From Ga0077536 sp943370145 (GTDB lineage: Bacteria > Pseudomonadota > Gammaproteobacteria > Ga0077536), in the NCBI GenBank assembly GCA_943370145.1, contig CALRPY020000056.1, positions 1-29,952 on the forward strand: 29,952 nt of DNA. Reading direction: 5' to 3'. A program made the position numbers and the translations under genes. The notes below the pieces were generated by a model. It saw only the letters and a list, made by a program, of their open reading frames with translations. It searched no databases and was not told where the DNA came from. Positions 1 through 6,191 of the stretch are shown in pieces (position 1 is the first letter of the stretch; the number at the start of each line of letters is the position of its first letter).

Positions 1-148
1 CTGGTTCAACCACGATCGCCTGCTCGGGCCTATCGGCTATATCCCGCCGGCAGAAGCCGAGGCAAACTATTATCGGGCACTTGAGAAGCCGGTCGCCGAA
101 GCGGCCTGACTTAAACCAAACAGCCTCCACGAAACCCGGGGCGGTTCA
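1..148 (+). mobile_element. Right end of an IS3-family insertion sequence
   Basis: The stretch holds the last 35 codons of an IS3-type transposase followed by a GC-rich end (116-148) finishing in CCCGGGGCGGTTCA. That is the typical right terminal inverted repeat of the IS3 group, whose left end begins TGAACCGCCCC. The element boundary is placed at 148. The left end is outside the window, so target duplication and intactness cannot be judged. Confidence 0.75.
2..109 (+). CDS. IS3-family transposase OrfB, C-terminal end (partial)
   Basis: This is the 3' end of a gene that begins before the window. The 35 visible residues start WFNHDRLLGPIGYIPPAEAE and continue to NYYRALEKP and a TGA at 107-109. 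The W-x-N-x-x-R-x-x-x-x-x-G-Y-x-P-P-A-E-x-E pattern is the conserved tail of the IS3/IS150 DDE integrase core (rve family), downstream of the catalytic glutamate. The protein catalyses excision and insertion of the element. The stop lies 39 nt before the IS end, as expected. Family assignment is confident; whether the complete transposase is functional cannot be seen. Confidence 0.8.
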   Translation, partial: WFNHDRLLGPIGYIPPAEAEANYYRALEKPVAEAA

Positions 149-202
149 AGCGGTCAACTGGCTCCACTCAAATCTCCACGTCGTGACGCGAACCCTCCCC
201 GC

Positions 203-283
203 CCTTGCTATTGCTGCTATTCCTGCTTGTGGCCGATGATCGACGGGCCCAGATCGCTAGCTGGAATAGCAGCAATAGCAAGG
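203..283. repeat. 21-bp perfect inverted repeat with 39-nt spacer
   Basis: Arms at 203-223 and 263-283 are perfect reverse complements. Each arm contains two GCTATT units separated by GCT, so it is also internally repetitive. The repeat lies between the IS end and the 3' end of the primase gene. No T-tract follows on either strand, so it is not a canonical terminator. It could be an iteron-like replication or regulatory site, or the remnant of another element. Confidence 0.7.
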
Positions 284-332
284 CCCCCGGGCCTGTGGCG
301 ATAGCACCGACCCGGGGTCCACACTCAAACGA

Positions 333-2816
333 TCACCCGCGTACGAGCAGCGGGTTCACCACTACGAACCTCCGCCGGCCGTCCTCCTCAAGACGTGTCC
401 GGCCACGCTCGGTCAGTGTAGCGAGCGCAGTCTTCATCTCATTTGCATCCCGTACGCAGCTAGGGCAGCGCTGGTAGATCCGTGAGGTCGGGATGTGGTG
501 GTTGCCGGTGCGGTGGGCTTCGGCGATCAGCCATGCGTCCAGGCGGATGGCGGCGGCCAGCGGTGTCGGGGTGTCGAGGTCGGAGAGCAGCCGTCGGGCT
601 TCGTGCAAATGCCAACCGATGAGCATTGCGGCGGCATCCACGGCGTTAGTGTCGATCGTGCCGCTGGGCCCATGAGCCAGCACATGGAACACCGCCGCCA
701 GCCGCGCGATGTTCTCGGCGGCCTTGGCGGCTACGTCCCTGATTTCGGCCAAGTCACCACCCTGGCCGAGGCCCTGTTCTATTCGGTCGTGGGCCCGAAC
801 CCATGCGGCATGTGCCGAAGCCGAGAGCGCCAGCTCTGTCGGCTGCAGGCCGCCGCTGGCATCGGTAGCCAGAGGCATCTCCAGAAGGTCACGGATGCGT
901 GCGCCAAATCGTTCCACCGCCGGCATCCTCTCTGGTGCCGGCCTATACGCGCGCGTGCCTTGAGTGCTCGCCGGCCAGGCGATCAGGAAGCGCGCAATGA
1001 ATCCGCTGCCGCGCGGCAGGCTGCCGGCACGCTCTAGGAAGCCCCGCAGGGTTTCGGGCTGGATCATGAGGCCGAAGGTAAGGCGGCGGTCGCGTAGCTG
1101 GAAAGAGGGTTTGCTGCGGCGGTCGATGGCGATCTCGCCGCCGTCCCACAGCACGTTGAGCAGTGCGAGGTTGCGCAGGATGGTTTCGTAGCCCATGCCA
1201 TGTGCGCCGAACACGGCGCCGGCTTCCGCCGACATCACCGCACCGCTGGGCCAGCCTCTGGCGAGCGAGTGGGACAGGGCTTCGGGGGTTGCGTCGGCGT
1301 AGAGCAGTCGGGGCACCGGCACGGGTTGCGGAGCGTGGGCGATGAGTTCATCGATCGCGGCCTCGTCGGCGGCCGTGTCCTCGGCATCGCGGCGTTTGCG
1401 CTTGATGGCTTCCAGCAGGCCGGCGCGTTTCGCTTCGAAGGCGCCGGCGGCGGCTTCGTGCGCCGCGAGCTCGGGCGCGAGTGCGCTCACACGTTCCCGT
1501 TCCCAGTCGCGCAGCGCTTGGCCGAAGATCCGGTCGCAGCTGGTCTTGCGCTCGCCGGACTCCGCCACCGCCAGCAGGTACAGCGACACCGGGCCAACGA
1601 GCTGGTGATCCCGGCGCACGTTCACCAGCCCCTGTGCCGCCACCGACAGCGCGGCGAGGGCCGAGCAGGCGACCAGGGCCATCGGCGCCTGCACGAAGGC
1701 TTGCGTTTCCTCCACCGCTTCGCGCAGCAAAGACGGCAAAGCGTCGACCGGGTAAGGCAGCGGATCCAGCGGGGTCGTGAGTGGCTCGGGCTCTGGCCAA
1801 TCCGGCAGGCTGTCTGCTCCGGGGCGGATATCGACAGCGCCACTCGGGGCCGCAGCATTTTCCACGCACGTCCGCACTGCGGACAGGCCGCGGAGGCGAT
1901 GCAGATCGTTGAAGTCGGTGGCGTCGGTGGCGTCGGGTGGCCGGTCGCCCCCGAAATCGGGCAATGCCAGCAAACCGCCGACGGCGCGCGCAGGCTCGCG
2001 GGCGTGCCGGAGGCCGGGGTTGCCGGTGCTGCGCTCATCATCGTCTGCACACACCACTATCTTTGCGGCGGGCCAGCGCTCGCGAATCGCCCGCGCCACC
2101 GCCGTTAGGTTGCCGGCATGAAAGCCGACTGCAACCGGATGCCCCGTCGCTTCGTGCACGCTGGCCCCGGTCGCAAAGCCCTCGGCTAGACAGACGACGG
2201 CATCGACCCGTGCCAAGTCTCCCACCTCGCCTATCCAGCAACAGCAGCCCTGCACCCGCGCGCCGCGGCTGAAGCGCTTCGCGCCACCGGGGGCGATGAA
2301 CTGCAGGGCCTGTAGTTCCCCGGCCGTGTCCCGTACCGGCACGAGCAGCACACCCCGGTACACGCGCAGCCCATGCGCCAACACGCCCTTGTGCGCGAGG
2401 TAGGGATGGTCCGGCGTCGCCGGTTTCGCGGCCGCCCAGATTCGCGTGGCTCCGGCGGCGGCCTGCGCCTGCCGTGCCGCGGTTTCCCGCTCCCGCACGA
2501 GCCGTGCGTCCTCCGCACGTTTCGCCTGCCATTCGCGCTCTACACGGGAGAGTGTGCGGCCGATGTCGCAGCGCCAGCTTTCCCAGCCGCGGCCGTCCCG
2601 CCAGTTCTCGAGCCCCCCGGCGGGGATGCCGTCCAGGTGCAGCAGGTAGGCGGCGTCGCCGCGCCCGCGCCGCCCCACGGCATTGCAGCGATGCAGCCGC
2701 CCGTCGGCCACGATGGGATCCGGCGGGACGATGTCGCGCGCAATCAACGCGGCGCGGAACTGCGCCAGCGCCTGGCTCGTCAGGCCCGGCCCTTCCATCG
2801 GCAATGAACCCGGCAT
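333..2816 (-). CDS. TOPRIM / DUF3987 primase-helicase-like protein of an integrated element
   Basis: The protein is 827 residues when started at the ATG at 2816. The N-terminal third resembles phage and plasmid primases. A TOPRIM domain follows, with the catalytic-type glutamate at about E212 (LAEGFATGAS) and the acidic patch D258-D260 (VCADDDER). The C-terminal half is a DUF3987 (YfjI-like) domain with a P-loop-like AESGERKTS around residues 418-426. Such proteins are thought to prime and unwind DNA for replication of satellites and integrated plasmids. The gene sits 8 nt downstream of alpA, so the two are probably co-transcribed. A GTG at 2879 would extend it inside alpA and is less likely; M at 2798 is also possible, and no start has a strong ribosome-binding site. 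Domain assignment is confident; activity is inferred. Confidence 0.85.
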   Translation of the reverse strand: MPGSLPMEGPGLTSQALAQFRAALIARDIVPPDPIVADGRLHRCNAVGRRGRGDAAYLLHLDGIPAGGLENWRDGRGWESWRCDIGRTLSRVEREWQAKRAEDARLVRERETAARQAQAAAGATRIWAAAKPATPDHPYLAHKGVLAHGLRVYRGVLLVPVRDTAGELQALQFIAPGGAKRFSRGARVQGCCCWIGEVGDLARVDAVVCLAEGFATGASVHEATGHPVAVGFHAGNLTAVARAIRERWPAAKIVVCADDDERSTGNPGLRHAREPARAVGGLLALPDFGGDRPPDATDATDFNDLHRLRGLSAVRTCVENAAAPSGAVDIRPGADSLPDWPEPEPLTTPLDPLPYPVDALPSLLREAVEETQAFVQAPMALVACSALAALSVAAQGLVNVRRDHQLVGPVSLYLLAVAESGERKTSCDRIFGQALRDWERERVSALAPELAAHEAAAGAFEAKRAGLLEAIKRKRRDAEDTAADEAAIDELIAHAPQPVPVPRLLYADATPEALSHSLARGWPSGAVMSAEAGAVFGAHGMGYETILRNLALLNVLWDGGEIAIDRRSKPSFQLRDRRLTFGLMIQPETLRGFLERAGSLPRGSGFIARFLIAWPASTQGTRAYRPAPERMPAVERFGARIRDLLEMPLATDASGGLQPTELALSASAHAAWVRAHDRIEQGLGQGGDLAEIRDVAAKAAENIARLAAVFHVLAHGPSGTIDTNAVDAAAMLIGWHLHEARRLLSDLDTPTPLAAAIRLDAWLIAEAHRTGNHHIPTSRIYQRCPSCVRDANEMKTALATLTERGRTRLEEDGRRRFVVVNPLLVRG

Positions 2817-2824
2817 GGCCCGGC

Positions 2825-3049
2825 TCACCGCGGGTCCGGGGTGCCGCCGCGCGCGACGCGCGAGCGTGCGGCAATCCACTCGCTGACCTCGGATTCCAGC
2901 CAGCCCACCGCGCGCGGGCCGAGCTGCAGGGGTTTCGGAAAGTGGCCGTCCTGGATGTATTGATAAAGAGTGCTGCGCGAGAGGCCGGTGCGGTGCTCGA
3001 CCTGGGGCCGGCGCAGGATCGCCGGCGTGGGCGTCGTGGTGAAAGACAT
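2825..3049 (-). CDS. alpA: AlpA-family DNA-binding regulator
   Basis: This 74-residue protein has a MerR/AlpA-type helix-turn-helix: RRPQVEHRTGLSRSTLYQYI (about residues 13-32) followed by the conserved FPKPLQLGPRAVGWLESEV and EWIAAR. AlpA-family proteins act as small excisionase-like activators in P4-like satellites, prophages and genomic islands, and lie directly upstream of replication genes as here. The start at 3049 is supported by GAGGAG seven bases upstream of the ATG. The reading frame stays open further upstream, but only this part matches the family. It probably regulates the primase operon or excision; no integrase is visible in the window. Confidence 0.88.
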   Translation of the reverse strand: MSFTTTPTPAILRRPQVEHRTGLSRSTLYQYIQDGHFPKPLQLGPRAVGWLESEVSEWIAARSRVARGGTPDPR

Positions 3050-3225
3050 GAATCGTCTCCTCGAAGTCGGGGAATCAGTCGGATCGCGCCGGGCCTTGCG
3101 GGAACACGCGGTCCTTACCCCCCCTTTCACGGAATCCTGAGGAAAACTGTTAATGCCCAGCAGCGTCATGCTGCTTCGGACCTGCGATTTGCAGCTCCGC
3201 CCCACGCCGAAGCGCGCGACTGCGA

Positions 3226-3255
3226 TTGCATCGCCGCCGGCGCCAGCGCTAGAGT
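3226..3255 (+). promoter_or_regulatory. Candidate sigma70-type promoter inside the non-coding stretch
   Basis: TTGCAT (3226-3231) and TAGAGT (3250-3255) are separated by 18 bp. Transcription would start near 3262 and run into hairpins at 3275-3307 without a convincing reading frame, so an untranslated RNA is possible. Prediction only. Confidence 0.3.
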
Positions 3256-3459
3256 CCGCCTCCACAACGCTGGCTGAGTCAGCCCGCCTGATGCGCGTGA
3301 CGCATCGCCCACGCCCCCAGCGGGTGCCCCAAGTCGGCCACATCTCCTGCGAGCCGGCGGCCTTCGGGCCGGAGATCCCCGTCCTAATGTCTGCGCCCGT
3401 GGGTAACCGACTCCACGCTGCGGCAGCCGTGCACAGTCTCCGACCTGCGCCAGCTCTCA

Positions 3460-3498
3460 GCGCCGTCACTACGCGGCGCCAGCCGGTAGTGACGGCGC
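3460..3498. repeat. 13-bp perfect stem, 13-nt loop
   Basis: GCGCCGTCACTAC at 3460-3472 pairs perfectly with its complement at 3486-3498, and the loop itself can form a short CGGC/GCCG stem. There is no T-tract. It is the strongest secondary structure in the alpA-to-antitoxin gap. Confidence 0.7.
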
Positions 3499-3941
3499 GC
3501 AAAATGCCGCAACCGCCATGGCCTTACGCTCACTGGCGCAAGTGACGACCCCGCGTGACGGGCTCCCCGCGCACGAAACGACGGCCGCGCAACGCGGTCA
3601 TTTCGTCCAACCCCACCTGCCCCCGGCAGGCTCCTCCTCGAACGCACCCCCAGCGGTGCACCCCGCGCCCGGGTCAGGGCGCAAAGCGATGGATCGACTT
3701 GCCGCAGCAAGCACCATCGGGGCCAATGCCGCGTGCCGCGGCGGCCAGGACCGAATCAAACGGCACAAAACGGGCGTGGTGTCCCGAGTCCCCAGTGGTT
3801 CCCGCTGCGCCAAGGCGCAGGGGACGGACAGAAACACTGACCTGAATGGCGATGCACCCGCGCAGCCGGCCGAGGCAGGGCCGCTGCACGACAAACCGGA
3901 TATCGAAAGACACGGCGTCACGGCCGCCGCCGACGAGCTCA

Positions 3942-3981
3942 TTGAGCGGCCATGCTCAAATGACCTAAACTATCTGCTCAA
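3942..3981 (+). promoter_or_regulatory. Promoter and probable operator of the RES/Xre operon
   Basis: TTGAGC (3942-3947) and TAAACT (3966-3971), 18 bp apart, form a plausible sigma70 promoter. The -35 is also the left half of an inverted repeat, TTGAGC-N6-GCTCAA (3942-3959). The right half GCTCAA recurs at 3976-3981, 22 bp (about two helical turns) further on. Such half-sites around a promoter are what an autorepressing Xre antitoxin would bind. AAGGAG at 3981-3986 is the ribosome-binding site of the antitoxin. Confidence 0.5.
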
Positions 3982-3992
3982 AGGAGCACGCC

Positions 3993-4499
3993 ATGGCCGA
4001 ACAAACCGTCACCGTCCGCACGAAGCGCAAGCCGCTTGCCGTCGGCGCAGTGTGGCCTGCCAGGACCTCGCCGGCCTGGTTCGTCAGCGTGTTCGCGATG
4101 CCCGCCACAGATCGGGTAGAGGTCGCGAAGCGCGGCGTGCCGGCTGCCGTCGTGGCGCAACTCGCCAAGGCGACGGGGGAATCCAAGGAGCACATGGTGT
4201 CCCTGCTCGGCCTCTCGCGCGCGACGGTGGATCGCAAGGCCCGTGCAAACCAGGCCTTGTCGGTGGTCGAGGGCGAGCGGGTGATCGGTTTCGCGAAGCT
4301 CGTGGGCCAGGTGCAGACCCTCGTGAACGAGTCCGGTGACCCGGAAGGCTTCGATCCGGCGCGCTGGCTCGCCCAGTGGCTGGAACGGCCCATGCCCGCG
4401 CTGGGCGGGCGTCCACCGGCCGAGTACATGGATACCGCGGAAGGCCAACAGATCGTGGCGGGCCTGCTGGAACGCACACGTGGTGGGGCCTACGCTTGA
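3993..4499 (+). CDS. Xre/MbcA/ParS-type antitoxin of a RES toxin
   Basis: This 168-residue protein pairs with the RES-domain gene that overlaps its stop codon. A helix-turn-helix-like segment lies around residues 50-90 (AAVVAQLAKATG ... LLGLSRATVDRKA). The C-terminus carries the toxin-binding (DUF2384) pattern: FDPARWLAQWLERPMPALGG, then PPAEYMDTAEGQQIV. Family members neutralise the toxin by blocking its active site and repress their own operon. The ATG is supported by AAGGAG seven bases upstream. The operator-like repeats upstream fit autoregulation. Identity is confident from the domain order and partner. Confidence 0.9.
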   Translation: MAEQTVTVRTKRKPLAVGAVWPARTSPAWFVSVFAMPATDRVEVAKRGVPAAVVAQLAKATGESKEHMVSLLGLSRATVDRKARANQALSVVEGERVIGFAKLVGQVQTLVNESGDPEGFDPARWLAQWLERPMPALGGRPPAEYMDTAEGQQIVAGLLERTRGGAYA

Positions 4500-4972
4500 G
4501 CCTGGTGTGGCGTATCGGTACCGATACGCCCGCCTACACTGCGGACGACCTCACGGGCGCCGGTGCGGAAGCCACCGGCGGGCGCTGGAATCGCAAAGGC
4601 ACGCCCATGGTCTACGCGGCGTCGAGCCGCGCGCTCGCCTGCCTCGAGACCATCGTCCACCTGAGCGCAGGCGACCTGCCCCTGAACCGCTACCTGGTGG
4701 CAGTCGAAATCCCGGACAAACTCATCGAATCGGCAGTCCGCTTCGACCCGCGCGAGCATGTCGGCTGGGAAGCGATTCCCGAAGGCATGGTCAGCCTGGA
4801 GGCCGGCGACGCCTGGACCCGGCGCGGCAACTCGGCGGTGATGATCGTGCCCTCGGCCATCGTGCCGGAGGAGATGAACTACCTGATCAATCCGCGGCAC
4901 GCCGACAGCGCTGCTGTCACCGCCCGGAAGATTCGCCGGTGGACTTACGACCTCCGGCTAAGGGGGCGCTAG
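4496..4972 (+). CDS. RES-domain toxin (NAD+-degrading type)
   Basis: The RES family is ADP-ribosyltransferase-like; characterised toxins deplete NAD+ and arrest growth. This copy has 158 residues if it starts at the TTG overlapping the antitoxin stop (TTGA); a GTG at 4505 is the alternative. Hallmarks are GGRWN (R30), VYAA (Y40) and CLET (E51), the R-Y-E set of the family. Near the C-terminus are GNSAVMIVPSAIVPEEMNYL and INPRH, also typical. Length matches the family and nothing is missing, so the toxin appears intact. The overlap with the antitoxin gene implies translational coupling. The gene probably helps to stabilise the surrounding island. Confidence 0.9.
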   Translation: MSLVWRIGTDTPAYTADDLTGAGAEATGGRWNRKGTPMVYAASSRALACLETIVHLSAGDLPLNRYLVAVEIPDKLIESAVRFDPREHVGWEAIPEGMVSLEAGDAWTRRGNSAVMIVPSAIVPEEMNYLINPRHADSAAVTARKIRRWTYDLRLRGR

Positions 4973-5036
4973 TCAAGGAACTACGCTTCTTCACCCTATG
5001 ACACGGGCAAGCTGGGGAAAGGTGGTCTGTCCCTTG

Positions 5037-5222
5037 CCATGAGAGCTGTTGAGATATGGACTCCAGACCAGCACGGGTTCTGCTGAATGCCTGATTCATC
5101 GCAGCGCCAGTGCGCTGCGCAGAGGGCCCAAGCGCCTGGAACCTGCGGTCAAGCCGCGCTACGTCGGCAACGGCCCCATCGACTTTTGCCTCGAAGATGA
5201 TTCGCGTACTAGAATCCGTCAC
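5037..5222 (-). pseudogene. Truncated phage tail tape-measure protein, N-terminus only
   Basis: From a GTG at 5222 (GGAAAGAG upstream) the minus strand reads VTDSSTRIIFEAKVDGAVAD, then LDRRFQALG and AAMNQAFSRTRAGLESISQQL. This is the usual beginning of a lambda-like tape-measure protein, including the coiled-coil N-terminus. Homology-like sequence stops near 5037; the frame then runs through unrelated sequence to a stop at 4917. Full-length tape-measure proteins are many hundreds of residues, so nearly all of this one is gone, probably by deletion when the RES/Xre segment was joined. Identification rests on pattern and position next to tail chaperones. Confidence 0.6.
5186..5215 (+). promoter_or_regulatory. 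Promoter of the first 50-residue membrane protein gene (leaderless)
   Basis: TTGCCT (5186-5191) and TAGAAT (5210-5215) are 18 bp apart. The -10 ends seven nucleotides before the GTG at 5223, so transcription should begin at the start codon itself. The same layout recurs before the second copy at 5483. Confidence 0.5.
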
Positions 5223-5375
5223 GTGAGCTCTTTCCGCTGGATGGTTGCGGGTTGGATCGCCTGGTTGGCGATGATCCTGCACCCCGGGTTCTTCTGGGTC
5301 GGCCTGATCTGCTTCACGATGACCTTCGTTTCACTTGCCTGGTGGGCGCTGGTAACCGCATTCAAGGGCTCCTAG
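5223..5375 (+). CDS. Small helical-hairpin membrane protein, copy 1 (candidate phage moron)
   Basis: The product has 50 residues from a GTG. It is almost wholly hydrophobic and tryptophan-rich: SSFRWMVAGWIAWL, then MILHPGFFWVGLICF. Two membrane helices with a His-Pro turn at residues 20-21 are likely, with R5 marking the cytoplasmic N-terminus. It is 48 percent identical (24 of 50, start excluded) to the gene at 5483-5635, with the same length. Many differences are synonymous, which argues for selection on this reading frame. It lies antisense to the tail genes, between tail chaperone and tape measure, with its own promoter. Function is unknown. By position and shape it resembles superinfection-exclusion morons such as HK97 gp15 (comparison from memory). 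No ribosome-binding site is needed if leaderless. Confidence 0.6.
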   Translation: MSSFRWMVAGWIAWLAMILHPGFFWVGLICFTMTFVSLAWWALVTAFKGS

Positions 5376-5482
5376 CCCAACGCCTCGAGCAGCCGTTCCT
5401 CTTCACGCCGCGCGTGCGCCCGTATATTCAGAGAGCCGATGCCCTTGGCATCAACCGTGATGCGTGTACTAGACTCGCTCAC
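5372..5482 (-). pseudogene. Second, shorter copy of the tape-measure start
   Basis: Reading the minus strand from a GTG at 5482 gives VSESSTRITVDAKGIGSLNI and then RAHARREEERLLEALG before a stop at 5372-5374. The first residues match the other tape-measure start (S/D-S-S-T-R-I, A-K), so this is a diverged second copy of the same gene start cut after about 14 residues and joined to unrelated sequence. It indicates a tandem duplication, or recombination between two related prophages. Confidence 0.45.
5445..5475 (+). promoter_or_regulatory. Promoter of the second 50-residue membrane protein gene (leaderless)
   Basis: TTGGCA (5445-5450) and TAGACT (5470-5475) are 19 bp apart; the -10 ends seven nucleotides before the ATG at 5483. 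The block TACTAGA-x-TC-xx-TCAC-x-TGA-x-CTC is shared with copy 1, so promoter and start region were duplicated together. Confidence 0.45.
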
Positions 5483-5635
5483 ATGAACTCTCTTCGCTGG
5501 ACAATCGCCGCCTGGCTGTCATGGCTGGGAATGTCGCTCCACCCGTGGTTCTTGTGGGTTGGCTTGTTCTGCTTCGGGATGTCGTTCGTCGCGCTGGCGT
5601 GGCAGGTAGTTGCTCTTGGTCTGAGCCGTCACTGA
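5483..5635 (+). CDS. Small helical-hairpin membrane protein, copy 2 (candidate phage moron)
   Basis: The 50-residue product begins MNSLRWTIAAWLSWLGMSLH and continues PWFLWVGLFCFGMSFVALAW. Arg5-Trp6, the LHP turn (19-21), WVGL (25-28), CF (30-31), FV (35-36) and LAW (38-40) are shared with copy 1. The start ATG aligns with the GTG of copy 1 and the two genes have identical lengths. No minus-strand frame is open in both copies, which supports plus-strand coding. Its stop overlaps the convergent stop of the GT tail chaperone by seven bases (5629-5635). It is probably an inner-membrane protein expressed from the prophage independently of the tail genes. Role unproven. Confidence 0.6.
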   Translation: MNSLRWTIAAWLSWLGMSLHPWFLWVGLFCFGMSFVALAWQVVALGLSRH

Positions 5636-6188
5636 CTCAGTGCTTCAATAAGTCTTTCGACCGCTTTACGGTCCCCGCCGAACGCGACGCGTGCGACCAG
5701 GAATTTCTCTTTCAGGCGTTCGCGCTCGTGCCGCGCCGCCGCCGCCGCAAACGCGCTCACCAGACTCAACGGGTAGGCCTGCAGGTCAGACCAGTTGTGC
5801 CCGCGCTCGATCAGTCCCTGCAGGACGTCTACCCAGCCGCCCCCCGCGCCGTCAGTCGCGCCATGAAGCTCGGCAGGGCCTGGCCGAAAAAATCCACGTT
5901 TGCCTCCACCACCCCCTCGAGCAGCGTCAGGAGCTCGGTGGCGGGCAGCGTGGCCAGCCATTCCGGGTCGACACCGGTTGCCACCTGGACAGCGGCCACG
6001 ATGGCGTCCGTGTGCGCCATCACGGCGCCCAGGTCGAATCCCCCGGGCACCGCCATGGCATTCAGAACCGGCGCGGCCGCACGCAGGAACGGCGGCAACT
6101 GGCGGACGGTGAGCTCGCGGATTTCCACCGCCACGCACGCCACCAGCACGGTGACGGGCGCCTTGAACAGGCTTTCGATGTCGCTCAT
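5629..6188 (-). CDS. Tail assembly chaperone GT fusion (made by -1 frameshift)
   Basis: The second, longer product of the chaperone gene. Ribosomes that slip back one base on the G-run at 5840-5845 avoid the stop of the short form and continue as GGGWVDVLQGLIERGHNWSD to AVERLIEALSQ, giving about 186 residues. In lambda the gpG/gpGT pair coats the tape-measure protein during tail assembly, and the GT extension recruits the tube protein. The extension has no sensible start of its own and is in the -1 frame relative to the G part, as in lambda and many siphophages. It lies directly before the tape-measure start (5222), the conserved order. The extra protein-coding frame on the opposite strand begins just beyond its stop. 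Confidence 0.6.
5829..6188 (-). CDS. Tail assembly chaperone, short form (gpG-like)
   Basis: This 119-residue protein starts MSDIESLFKAPVTVLVACVA and ends ARLTARGAAG. Its size, its position between tube protein and tape measure, and the overlapping -1 frame downstream identify it as the lambda gpG analogue. It has an IRELTVRQLPPFLRAA segment like those of tail chaperones that begin with a short beta-rich domain. It starts only 3 bp after the tube-protein stop, consistent with a tail operon. The gene is intact even though neighbours on both sides are broken. Assignment is by synteny more than by sequence signature. Confidence 0.65.
   Translation of the reverse strand: MSDIESLFKAPVTVLVACVAVEIRELTVRQLPPFLRAAAPVLNAMAVPGGFDLGAVMAHTDAIVAAVQVATGVDPEWLATLPATELLTLLEGVVEANVDFFGQALPSFMARLTARGAAG
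5840..5846 (-). other. Probable programmed -1 frameshift site
   Basis: On the minus strand six consecutive Gs (codons CGG GGG G) lie four codons before the TAG of the short chaperone. Slippage of the GGG codon by one base re-pairs perfectly and opens the GT extension. It is not a classic X-XXY-YYZ heptamer, so efficiency is uncertain. Confidence 0.5.
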
Positions 6189-6191
6189 GGC

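Larger units (their letters stand above)
3050..3941. other. Non-coding stretch rich in hairpins
   Basis: No open frame here on either strand looks like a protein. The stretch contains several strong inverted repeats. AGCAGC/GCTGCT lies at 3159-3175 upstream of alpA. GGCTGA/TCAGCC is at 3275-3287, GATGCG/CGCATC at 3291-3307, and a 13-bp stem at 3460-3498. A CTGCGCC/GGCGCAG stem with flanking TCCC/GGGA lies at 3800-3824. It may contain a replication origin, a structured RNA or attachment-site remnants; no direct evidence distinguishes these. Confidence 0.55.

Noticed and set aside
1200..2108. 302-codon plus-strand frame within the primase gene
   Set aside because: It is antisense to the TOPRIM/DUF3987 protein and matches nothing recognisable.
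3518..4339. 273-codon plus-strand frame before and across the antitoxin gene
   Set aside because: It overlaps the antitoxin out of frame; the antitoxin has the ribosome-binding site and the conserved domain.
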